Below, piece after piece: positions 25,098 to 32,644 of a stretch of 63,265 nt of DNA; within the stretch, counting starts at the first letter, position 1; the number at the start of each line of letters is the position of its first letter. The notes under the pieces were generated by a model that was not told the origin of the DNA, ran no database searches, and saw only the letters and a list, made by a program, of their open reading frames with translations. This DNA is from Methanothrix sp. (GTDB lineage: Archaea > Halobacteriota > Methanosarcinia > Methanotrichales > Methanotrichaceae). The DNA is taken from assembly GCA_026394555.1 (NCBI GenBank), contig JAPKXZ010000063.1:1-63265 (forward strand). The letters run 5' to 3'. The position numbers and the translations under genes were made by a program.

Positions 25098-25889
25098 TTG
25101 GCACTAATTTTTTTTAGTAAGTGTGGTATACCTCTAATTTTATTTCCTCTTATCCTGGCATTGTTCTCTATGACGGGCTGTCTGGAGAAGGCTCCCGAGC
25201 TCTCTGTGACGCCTTCTGTGCCACATTCTGTGCAACAGGATCAACCGGCAATGCAGATGGATTTTGATGCCGAATTGAGTAGCGACCTTTTTGGTGTGCG
25301 AGGCAATATTATGCTCCCTGGCAATAGCTCGCTTGCTTATCTCATGCTCAATGCCACCCTTTGTCAGGGAGAGAAGGTGCAATTTAACACCAAATACCTG
25401 CTGATGCAGATCGAGCCTAACCGGGATTACAGCTTTGAGATCACCAAGAATGTAAAAATTCCGGCTGGAGAATATGATTGTATTTTAGAGGCAACGGGTC
25501 CCCAAGGCGTTTTGGCTAAAGAAAGCAGGAAAATCAGCCTTACGTCCGGACAAAATCCGGTATTTGAGCAAGTACCATGGCCGGTAGAGCTGGATGAAAA
25601 GGTCTCCGAAGAAAAGAATGAGGAGGTTTTGCCCAAAGAGGAGAGCATTGCGCAAAAGTATGTCTCAAATGATGATGCAAATGATACTGCTGGAAAGAAG
25701 GATCTCGTCGCGATGACAGGCAAGGAGAGTGAGAATGGCAAGTTTATGGGCAGCATAACCTCGAAAAAGTACCATCGTCTGGACTGCCGCTATGCTCTCA
25801 AAATAAAGCCAGAGAACCGCATCTACTTCCAGAGTATAGAGGATGCAATGGGGCAGGGCTATCTTCCCTGTAAGACTTGCGCTCCGTAA
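25098..25889 (+). CDS. Lipoprotein with Ada-like C-terminal zinc site
   Basis: This is a 263-residue exported lipoprotein of unknown role. I start at TTG 25098, seven bases after AAAGGGGT. The longer frame back to 25017 would translate through an origin box and overlap the previous gene. The signal region (IPLILFPLILALFSMTGC) ends in a lipobox (SMTGC). A beta-sandwich-like middle follows, then a charged low-complexity linker (DEKVSEEKNEEVLPKEE). The C-terminal motif is SKKYHRLDCRYALKIKPENR...GYLPCKTCAP. It resembles the small zinc module related to the Ada metal-binding domain found on many exported nucleases, but no nuclease domain is seen here. Confidence 0.72.
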   Translation: MALIFFSKCGIPLILFPLILALFSMTGCLEKAPELSVTPSVPHSVQQDQPAMQMDFDAELSSDLFGVRGNIMLPGNSSLAYLMLNATLCQGEKVQFNTKYLLMQIEPNRDYSFEITKNVKIPAGEYDCILEATGPQGVLAKESRKISLTSGQNPVFEQVPWPVELDEKVSEEKNEEVLPKEESIAQKYVSNDDANDTAGKKDLVAMTGKESENGKFMGSITSKKYHRLDCRYALKIKPENRIYFQSIEDAMGQGYLPCKTCAP

Positions 25890-25922
25890 ACCTTTGCCCG
25901 GCCCCGCATTCTGCCTGATCTG

Positions 25923-26495
25923 TTAGAATTCGCCTATGAAAACGCAGGACAGGCCGGGAGCCTGGGGCGGGCAGGCGGTATTGGCCCGATAGATCTTCTC
26001 CTCCGGATAGCCTAGGTCGGTGAGAGCGGCCACATCTCTATGCAGCCCCTTCGATTCCAGATATTGGCAGAGCTCTGGCAGGTTTGTGCCCTCATCCGTA
26101 AGCAAAAAGACGCATTTTCCCCGGCTTAGTTCAAAGGCTATAGCGTCCGAATCCAGGCTGCGGCCGTGAACCGTAATGGGAATCACTCTGATCTGACTGA
26201 TCTTTAGGCGGGCACAGGTTACTTGTAGGCTGGAGATGCCGGGGATTACTGTACCATTGAGATATCCTAGGCCGGAGAGCATGGGATCGCCCGTGCTTAA
26301 TACCACGGTGTCCTCGGCAAGACTGTGTAGCTTCTTATAGTCCTCAATGACTCTGACTGTGCATTCCGGATCTATGTGCTCCATGACCAGATCGATGGCT
26401 CTCTTTGATCCGTAGATGAGCCTAGCCTTTTCTACGGCCTGTGCGCCCAGTGCTGTCAGCATCTGCGGGCCGGCTCCTACTCCTACTATGATCAT
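25923..26495 (-). CDS. cbiE: Cobalt-precorrin-7 (C5)-methyltransferase
   Basis: This is a SAM-dependent tetrapyrrole methylase of the anaerobic cobalamin pathway, methylating C5 after CbiT has acted. It has the family opening (MIIVGVGAGPQMLTALGAQAVEKA), YGSKRAIDL, the VVLSTGDPMLSGLG loop and VIPGISSLQVTCARL, a full set for the CbiE subfamily at 190 residues. It is the last gene of the minus-strand cbi operon, 72 bp after cbiD. In many bacteria CbiE and CbiT are fused; here they are separate and at opposite ends of the operon. Confidence 0.93.
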   Translation of the reverse strand: MIIVGVGAGPQMLTALGAQAVEKARLIYGSKRAIDLVMEHIDPECTVRVIEDYKKLHSLAEDTVVLSTGDPMLSGLGYLNGTVIPGISSLQVTCARLKISQIRVIPITVHGRSLDSDAIAFELSRGKCVFLLTDEGTNLPELCQYLESKGLHRDVAALTDLGYPEEKIYRANTACPPQAPGLSCVFIGEF

Positions 26496-26567
26496 GATTT
26501 TGCCTGCTCCATATTTGCTCGGCTTCTCTTGCCAGCGTTATAATTTACCAAAATATTAAATTCTGCT

Positions 26568-27611
26568 TTATGGCACATCTGCGAGAATGCTTCCATCTTT
26601 GTGCAGCAGAACGATGCGCGTTTCAGGCAGCTTTTCTTTGGCCATTCTTAGAGCCTTGGCGATGTTCCCATGCTGCGGCTCTATCTCTACCATCTCGGCC
26701 ACTGTGCCATAACCGGTTTCATCCAGGATCTGGGGCCAAGCCCATTTGAGAATGAGGGCGGGCAGCCCGCAGAGGATGCTCTCCTGGTCTTTTTCAAATG
26801 CCAGTCGGCGTAGCTGGCTTCCCATAAGCACCGCTTTGTGTTCGGGAAAGATAATGCGGCAAAACTTCAGGCCCGTTCTGCCTGTGGTGACGAGCACCTT
26901 CCTGGCTCCTTTCAACTCCAGGGCCCGATCGCCGATGAAGTGATCATTCCAGGGTTCCACAAATCCGGTCGAGCCCAGGATGGAGATACCTCCCACTATG
27001 CCCAGGCGGGGGTTGAGGGTCTTATTGGCCACCTCTTCCCCCCGTGGAATTGATAGTTCCACCTCTGCTCCTGTCAGGCCTGTCTCCTGCAGCGCCTGCC
27101 CGATGGCCAACATTATCTGTTTTCGGGCCGACGGGCTGATGGCGGGTCTTCCCACCTCGTCGCATAGCCCCCTGGCTAAAATCCTGCCTATTCCTTTTCC
27201 TGCGACAAGAGTTGTCTCCTCTGACGATCTAGCCGAAGCCGCAATCTCCAGTCCGGCTGTGACATCGAATTGATGATCTCCGCCATCTTTAACGGCTATG
27301 CAAAAGCCCCTCTTGGCAACGATCGGCAAGGAGACGCTGATGCCGGCTGGGGTCGCGACCTCTGTGGTTTGGACCGATCCTTTCAGGGAGAGGACGGCTC
27401 CCTTGCAGGCTGCTGCTGCGGTCGTTCCTGTGGTCAGGCCGCGTCTGCAAAGAAGGCCGCTGGAGAGAATGACCCATCTGCCGCTTTGGATCTTTTGCAA
27501 AGCCTCTGGATCGGAGCTGAGGCTGATCCATGCGGAGGGAATGGCAAAGCCTGTGACGGGATCCTTTGCGGGATTGGCGACTGTGTCAGTGCATGGCTCG
27601 AGCATGGGCAT
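26568..27611 (-). CDS. cbiD: Cobalt-precorrin-5B (C1)-methyltransferase
   Basis: CbiD transfers a methyl group from SAM to C1 of cobalt-precorrin-5B in anaerobic cobalamin synthesis. Its fold is unrelated to the other methylases. The diagnostic N-terminal motif GLTTGTTAAAACKGAVLSL is present, as are VKDGGDHQFDVT, GKGIGRILARGLC and GIVGGISILGSTGFVEPW. The start is the ATG at 27611, overlapping the end of cbiC by 26 bp, so translation is probably coupled. Length 347 is normal. Confidence 0.95.
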   Translation of the reverse strand: MPMLEPCTDTVANPAKDPVTGFAIPSAWISLSSDPEALQKIQSGRWVILSSGLLCRRGLTTGTTAAAACKGAVLSLKGSVQTTEVATPAGISVSLPIVAKRGFCIAVKDGGDHQFDVTAGLEIAASARSSEETTLVAGKGIGRILARGLCDEVGRPAISPSARKQIMLAIGQALQETGLTGAEVELSIPRGEEVANKTLNPRLGIVGGISILGSTGFVEPWNDHFIGDRALELKGARKVLVTTGRTGLKFCRIIFPEHKAVLMGSQLRRLAFEKDQESILCGLPALILKWAWPQILDETGYGTVAEMVEIEPQHGNIAKALRMAKEKLPETRIVLLHKDGSILADVP

Positions 27612-28218
27612 TTATGATCTCGTTTATGGCCGCGACGGCGATGGGAGTTCCTCCGCGCGTGCCTGCCGTAGATATGGACGGCACATCGATCTCTCTTAGT
27701 CTTTCCTTGCTCTCCGCGGCATTGACAAAGCCCACGGCAGCGCCTATGACCAGTCGCGGCAAGACCTTTCCCGACTCGATGAGGTCGCACAAGGTTAGCA
27801 GAGCGGATGGCGCATTTCCTATTACTATTATGGAGCCGGAGAGCTTTTCCTGCAAGGCCATGACCCCGGCCGAGGTGCGGGTAATACCCTGCGCTACCGC
27901 GATCGCATCCCCCTGGCCGATGAAGGCCTCAATGGGGCTAATATGCCCCTTCTTTAAAACCCCCGCTTGCACCATCTTTATGTCCACGAAAATGGGCGCT
28001 CCCTTCTCCAGAGCCAGCAGGCCCGCTTCACCTGGTCGGCCATGAAATCTTAAAATATCGGCCACGCTGGGGTCGCCGGTGGCAATGACGCATCTCTGCT
28101 TGATCCGATCTTCCAGTGTGCCGTCCCCAATCATCTCTGAAATGATCCGCCGGCTCTTTCTGCTTATTTCCAGGGCCTCGGGGGTTATAGCTCCAATATC
28201 CGTGTATTCTTCCATCAT
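27586..28218 (-). CDS. cbiC: Cobalt-precorrin-8 methylmutase
   Basis: This enzyme moves the methyl group from C11 to C12 to give cobyrinate. Motifs typical of CbiC/CobH are clear: ISRKSRRIISEMIGD, VIATGDPSVADILRF, IFVDIKMVQAGV, the catalytic-region GITRTSAGVMAL, and GNAPSALLTLCDLI. The C-terminal part contains GAAVGFVNAAESKERL and GTRGGTPIAVAAINEI. Length 210 is normal. Its end overlaps cbiD and its start lies 21 bp after cbiH. Confidence 0.95.
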   Translation of the reverse strand: MMEEYTDIGAITPEALEISRKSRRIISEMIGDGTLEDRIKQRCVIATGDPSVADILRFHGRPGEAGLLALEKGAPIFVDIKMVQAGVLKKGHISPIEAFIGQGDAIAVAQGITRTSAGVMALQEKLSGSIIVIGNAPSALLTLCDLIESGKVLPRLVIGAAVGFVNAAESKERLREIDVPSISTAGTRGGTPIAVAAINEIINAHARAMH

Positions 28219-28239
28219 GGGAAATCAGCTCGAATAAAT

Positions 28240-29649
28240 CTAGTAGCTGTATTTGCTCTCATATCCTCGTTTGGTGATTATCCTTCCTTCTAATATGCGG
28301 GAATTGGCTGAGGCGACAAGAAGTGTGAAGCGAAAACCTGCCGGCTTTGCGGCCAAAAGATCCTCGGCTGTGAGAATCATAGTATTTTCTCCCTCTCGGG
28401 CCACATCCTGGGCCAGAACAACGGGCCTCATCGGGTCGACCTCTTCCAGCAGATGGGCAATCTCCTGCCCTTTTACATTGTAGGCCACCACGGCAAAGCC
28501 GGCACCGGCCAGCGCTGAAAGGCTTGCCGGATCATGGGCCGAGGAGAGAAGGGCGAAGTCGTTAACCAGAGGCGCGCCTGCTTTGGCGGCCACAGAGGAA
28601 AAAGCGCTCACTCCAGGAGAGATGTGCACGGGCAGCGCGGCCTGATCCAGGATTCTCCAGCCAGAGCTGAAGATGCAGGGGTCGCCGCCCGTGAGGATGG
28701 AAGCCTTGCCGCCGGCCCCGGCAACCTGGAATGCCTCTTTTTGGCGGGCGGCCATTCTCTCCGGGCAGGGGCCGCTGTGAGTGACCTTCTGGGCTGAAGT
28801 GAGATCCCCAATCAATTGCAGGTATCTATTTGCCCCGTAGATCTTTTGCGAGGCTCGTAAGATGCTCAGAGCTTCCTCTGTTAAATTCTTGGGATGGCCC
28901 GGGCCGATGCCCACCAGGTTTACGGCAGCCTCTGATGCTGCCTTTCCTCGGAAAGCGCCCCGGCCAAGGATGATGACCAGAGAGGTCATATTGATTCTCT
29001 CTCGCAGGCTTTCATCCGCCAGCAGCTTTTCTGAGCTGGTGTAAAAGATCTCCTCGCCATCGCGACCGACGTTTTTTGCTACCAGGACATCTCTGGACCC
29101 GCAAATATCTAAAGCTCGTAGGAGCTGCCAGTCTCGCCTCTTGCTTTTGGGATTGTAGAGAGCCACAGGCATCTGTGTCTGGGCAGCCAGGCGTAGGCGG
29201 CCTTCAATCTCTGGCCAGGGTGTGAGCAGATCGCTGAGGCTGATCACGGCCACGCACTCCCGGAAGGCGAGGCCGGCGTGGCAGGAGGCGGCGGTAAACG
29301 AGGTGACTCCAGGCACAATCTCGACGGCAGAGGGCTGCTTAGCCAGCTCCAGGCCGAGACCGGCCATGCCGTAGACATTGGGGTCCCCGCTGCTCACCAG
29401 GGCTACCGACCACTTTTCCTGGAGTTCGACTGCCGCCGCGACTCTATCCACCTCTTTTCCCATGCTGCTGGAGAAGACCTGCTTTCCCGGCAAGAGATCG
29501 CTGATCAGTTCCAGATAAGGTTTGTAGCCGACCACGAAGTCTGCCGAGAGGATGGCCTGTGTGGCGGCAGTGGTGCGAAGATCTCGCGATCCTGGGCCGA
29601 TGCCCACGATGGAGAGTTTGTGTCTGGACTGGCCTGCCTTTGCAGCCAT
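28240..29649 (-). CDS. cbiH: Double-domain CbiH (C17-methyltransferase) fusion
   Basis: CbiH methylates C17 and drives ring contraction in anaerobic cobalamin synthesis. Here one polypeptide carries two tetrapyrrole methylase domains. With the ATG at 29649, domain 1 spans residues about 10-233 (LSIVGIGPGSRDLRT, VSSGDPNVYGMAG, IVPGVTSFTAASC, ALYNPKSKRRDWQL, NVGRDGEE). Domain 2 spans about 242-460 (VNLVGIGPGHPKNLT, LTGGDPCIFSSGW, ISPGVSAFSSVAA, AYNVKGQEIAHLL, DVAREGEN). Both look CbiH-like. Whether both are active is unknown. TTG at 29679 is an alternative start that would overlap cbiG. Confidence 0.88.
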   Translation of the reverse strand: MAAKAGQSRHKLSIVGIGPGSRDLRTTAATQAILSADFVVGYKPYLELISDLLPGKQVFSSSMGKEVDRVAAAVELQEKWSVALVSSGDPNVYGMAGLGLELAKQPSAVEIVPGVTSFTAASCHAGLAFRECVAVISLSDLLTPWPEIEGRLRLAAQTQMPVALYNPKSKRRDWQLLRALDICGSRDVLVAKNVGRDGEEIFYTSSEKLLADESLRERINMTSLVIILGRGAFRGKAASEAAVNLVGIGPGHPKNLTEEALSILRASQKIYGANRYLQLIGDLTSAQKVTHSGPCPERMAARQKEAFQVAGAGGKASILTGGDPCIFSSGWRILDQAALPVHISPGVSAFSSVAAKAGAPLVNDFALLSSAHDPASLSALAGAGFAVVAYNVKGQEIAHLLEEVDPMRPVVLAQDVAREGENTMILTAEDLLAAKPAGFRFTLLVASANSRILEGRIITKRGYESKYSY

Positions 29650-29662
29650 CCTTTCGGTTGGC

Positions 29663-30505
29663 TTACTCACCGATGGCAACTGTTACCCTCCCGTAGGCTT
29701 TCTTGGCAAAAATGAGCTTGGTGGCCAGGGCCAGGACGGCAGGCTCGGCCACGCCGTTAAGTCCCAGGTCGCGGGCCCGGGAGGGTGTGCCTGGTGCTTG
29801 AGAATTGAGGGCTTCCTGAGAGAGGCAAACCATCTCTTTCCCCAAGATGCCGGCGGCTTGCAGCATGCCTTCTTCCTCGCTCTTCAGCCAGGCGGTGGCC
29901 AGGATGGCGATCTCCTCGCGCCTTCTGCCTGTCTCTTTTAGTGCTTCATCAATGGCCTGCAACACCTCCGAGGCAGAGACGCCCTTCCGGGCGCCGATGC
30001 CCACAACCAGGCCCCTCGTTTTCAAGACGGCCACATCCTCATCCACTATTACTATCCTGGGCCCCTTCAGCCTCAAAACGGGAACCTCTTCCTTGAGGAA
30101 GGCCAGGTTGACGGCTTTAGAGGACTCTTTGTTGACGACGGTGGCGCATAGGCGCGTTGCCACCTCTTCCAGGCAGGGCCGGCCAGAGGCGTCGGTGGCG
30201 GTGGTGACGGCGGCATAAAGGCCGAGTTGAGACGCCAGGAAGCGGGCCAGCTCATTGGCGCCGTGATGGCCTCCCACAACCGGCACAGCGCAGGAGAGCG
30301 CGGAATCTACGGCTACCACGGGCCGGTCCGTCCACTTGTCCATAAGGCGAGGGCAAAGCATTCGCACAACGATTCCTACCGCCATGACTGCTACCACCAG
30401 TTCATATCTCTCCAGCATCATCTCAATTTTGTCTTTCTCGTAAAGGATAATAGTAGGAGAGTAGCGCTCCTGCAAAGCTTCTGCTATCTTCTCCGCTTTC
30501 TCCAT
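29663..30505 (-). CDS. cbiG: Cobalt-precorrin-5A hydrolase CbiG
   Basis: CbiG opens the ring-A lactone and releases acetaldehyde, giving cobalt-precorrin-5B. The N-terminal and core domains show VAVMAVGIVVRMLCP, DKWTDRPVVAVD and VPVVGGHHGANELA. The C-terminal domain shows LVVGIGARKGVSASEVLQAID and EIAILATAWLKSEEEGM, ending NGVAEPAVLAL. The first ATG (30505) begins inside what looks like the first strand-helix: the frame upstream reads VAILVFSRD before it. No ATG, GTG or TTG is available before the preceding cbiF stop. Either translation truly starts at 30505 or a non-standard codon is used. Confidence 0.9.
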   Translation of the reverse strand: MEKAEKIAEALQERYSPTIILYEKDKIEMMLERYELVVAVMAVGIVVRMLCPRLMDKWTDRPVVAVDSALSCAVPVVGGHHGANELARFLASQLGLYAAVTTATDASGRPCLEEVATRLCATVVNKESSKAVNLAFLKEEVPVLRLKGPRIVIVDEDVAVLKTRGLVVGIGARKGVSASEVLQAIDEALKETGRRREEIAILATAWLKSEEEGMLQAAGILGKEMVCLSQEALNSQAPGTPSRARDLGLNGVAEPAVLALATKLIFAKKAYGRVTVAIGE

Positions 30506-30543
30506 GTCCCTGGAAAAGACAAGAATGGCTACTGATTTTTGTG

Positions 30544-31254
30544 CTACCGATCTCTGTATAGGTGAGACCTCCGAAATCCGGTTCTTGTCACAACGCTCCC
30601 CACCAAGATGAGGGCGCTCTTGCTTATGCCTGCCGCCTCTACCTTTTGGGCGATATCAGCCAGGGTTCCCTGCAAAACTCTCTCATCCGGCCAGGAGGCA
30701 TGGTAGACCACAGCCACGGGCGTATCGTCCGGCCGGTCCAGGTTATCGACAATGTCCCGGATCTTGTCTATGCCCAGGAAGATGGCCATCGTAGTATTAT
30801 GTCGGCTTAGAGCTGCCAGCTCGTCCTTCTCCAGGGTGGTGCCGGCGGGCCTTGTCACAATCAAGGACTCTGAGACTCCTTTCAGGGTGAGCTGGGTTTT
30901 CAATGCCGCAGCCGAGGCGAAGAGGGAGGAGACGCCGGGCACGACCTCCACCTCCACACCCGCTTCTTCCAGCGGCTTCATCTGCTCGAGTATAGCGCCG
31001 TAAAGCGAGGGGTCGCCGCTGTGCAGGCGCACCACCTTCTTGCCGGAGCGCAGGGCAGCGATGATCCGGGCCGTGGTCGCCTCCAGTGAGACGCCGTTGC
31101 TGTCCAGCGTCTCCGCTTTCAGGCCTTCTAAAAGAGCGGGATTGACCAGAGAGCCGGCATAAACCACCAGGTCCGCCTCCGCGAGCAATCTTTTGCCCTT
31201 GACGGTGATGAGGTCCGGGTCTCCCGGCCCCGCTCCCACAAAATAAAGCTTCAT
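30544..31254 (-). CDS. cbiF: Cobalt-precorrin-4 (C11)-methyltransferase
   Basis: CbiF methylates C11 of cobalt-precorrin-4. The sequence is a textbook CbiF/Cob[87 protein letters not shown] and [10 protein letters not shown]. Length 236 is normal. Its start overlaps the end of cbiL by four bases (ATGA-type), showing translational coupling. Confidence 0.96.
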   Translation of the reverse strand: MKLYFVGAGPGDPDLITVKGKRLLAEADLVVYAGSLVNPALLEGLKAETLDSNGVSLEATTARIIAALRSGKKVVRLHSGDPSLYGAILEQMKPLEEAGVEVEVVPGVSSLFASAAALKTQLTLKGVSESLIVTRPAGTTLEKDELAALSRHNTTMAIFLGIDKIRDIVDNLDRPDDTPVAVVYHASWPDERVLQGTLADIAQKVEAAGISKSALILVGSVVTRTGFRRSHLYRDR

Positions 31255-31856
31255 CTCCGCCTCCGGGCTAAAAGAACGGAAAAGTAGTCGCTTCTCTCCG
31301 GCATCTCATCTCGGATGATTTTCTCCTGGGGGGTGCAGAGCATGGTTCCCAGCACAAACTCATCAAAACCCCTGGCGCGAAGCTCTTCTGCCAGCTTCTT
31401 TGGCCGGGTGGCCTTTATCCGGATTACCATTTGCACAGGGGAGCCGTCCGAGACCTCAAAGGACCCTTCCAGGGGGGCGGCAAAGCGCGAGGCCAGGGTG
31501 GGCACCACCCCCACGCCGGGAATGGTCTGGATCTCAATTCCAGGATGATGCTGCCGGATCACCCTCTCCAGGTGGCTGAAGGTGGAGAAGGTATTGACAT
31601 CCCCAATGCAGGCAAAGCCGGCGCAGCCCTCGGCAGCAGCCGCTACTGTATCTGCATTCTCCTTCCAGATCCTCTCCAGCTCCTCTTTATCCTCAATCAT
31701 GGGAAACTGCAAGATCTCTGGTTCGCAGTAGGCCATGGCCAGCTCTGCTGCCATCTCTCCCGGCACAAAGACCTTTGTGCAGCTCTTCAGGGCTGCTGCT
31801 GCCTTAAATGTCATAAGCCCCGGGTCGCCCGGGCCAAGGCTGATGCCGATCAACAT
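31251..31856 (-). CDS. cbiL: Cobalt-factor II (C20)-methyltransferase
   Basis: CbiL adds the C20 methyl group early in the anaerobic corrin pathway. Family features present are [19 protein letters not shown] at the N-terminus, [42 protein letters not shown] and [12 protein letters not shown]. It is 201 residues, at the short end for the family. It overlaps cbiT by seven bases upstream and cbiF by four downstream. Confidence 0.92.
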   Translation of the reverse strand: MLIGISLGPGDPGLMTFKAAAALKSCTKVFVPGEMAAELAMAYCEPEILQFPMIEDKEELERIWKENADTVAAAAEGCAGFACIGDVNTFSTFSHLERVIRQHHPGIEIQTIPGVGVVPTLASRFAAPLEGSFEVSDGSPVQMVIRIKATRPKKLAEELRARGFDEFVLGTMLCTPQEKIIRDEMPERSDYFSVLLARRRR

Positions 31857-32362
31857 TTACCAATCACCATGAAGATGGGGTTCACCGGTCTCAAGGCTAT
31901 GTCCCCCCCTAAATCGTAGCCCCTTGCGATATGAATCTGGATAAGCTCCCGGAAGATTTTGGCCTCTTTCATCAGCTGCGCCAGCCGGGCGGCTATGCCC
32001 AGGCGGGCCAGATCGGCCACAATTACGCAGCCGGGTGCAGCCCTCTCCAAAAGCAGAGGCAAGAAATCATCGATGCCGCGCGTGCCGCCAATAAAGCATC
32101 GATCTATTTGAGGAAGGCCGGGCAAAAGGGCGGCCGCCTCGCCCAGGGAAAAGATTCCTCTAGGGACCTTTGTCCTGCACATCTGCACTGCCTCCTCTCG
32201 CCGGTCGATGCCGTAGATCCGGTCCGTGTAGCGAGAGGCGGCCAGGGATACGGCCCCCGAGCCGCAGCCGATGTCCAGGAAGACCTGGGCCCGTTTTATG
32301 TCCAGCTTTCCCATGGCGATGGAGATGTTCTCCTCTTCTGTCGCCGTGCCCGGAAGCTTCAT
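31850..32362 (-). CDS. cbiT: Cobalt-precorrin-6B (C15)-methyltransferase, decarboxylating
   Basis: CbiT methylates C15 and decarboxylates the ring-C acetate. It has a class I methyltransferase fold: VFLDIGCGSGAVSLAAS (SAM loop), IYGIDRREEAVQMC, DRCFIGGTRGIDDFLPLLL and GCVIVADLARLG. I start at the ATG at 32362 (MKLPGTATEEEN), where family similarity begins. The open frame runs 77 codons further upstream through AT-rich sequence unlike CbiT. It is the first gene of the cbi operon; the promoter probably lies in the AT-rich gap 32363-32644. No cobalamin riboswitch was recognised there. Confidence 0.92.
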   Translation of the reverse strand: MKLPGTATEEENISIAMGKLDIKRAQVFLDIGCGSGAVSLAASRYTDRIYGIDRREEAVQMCRTKVPRGIFSLGEAAALLPGLPQIDRCFIGGTRGIDDFLPLLLERAAPGCVIVADLARLGIAARLAQLMKEAKIFRELIQIHIARGYDLGGDIALRPVNPIFMVIGKC

Positions 32363-32644
32363 GGCTTTGTGGAGAATCGGGCTGGAATAAAAGGTTAATG
32401 CAAGCAAAGTTGATAAAACTAAAGTGAAATGAAAGAATGCTTTGTGAACATTGTTTTCCAATATTTTTAGAATTTTTATCTGATGGAATCTGAATCTTGA
32501 TTTGTTTCGGGCTATTGGGGTATTTTCGCCGATTGCATCCGAATTATATAATTTAAATATATAATATATTCTAACTAAGAATGGCATCTCCACAAAAAAT
32601 ATATATAGTTTAGGCTCACTTATTATTTGAATAGGTAATAAGAC

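Noticed and set aside
32363-32644. Cobalamin riboswitch upstream of the cbi operon
   Set aside because: No conserved B12-box was seen, and the gap is only AT-rich promoter-like sequence.
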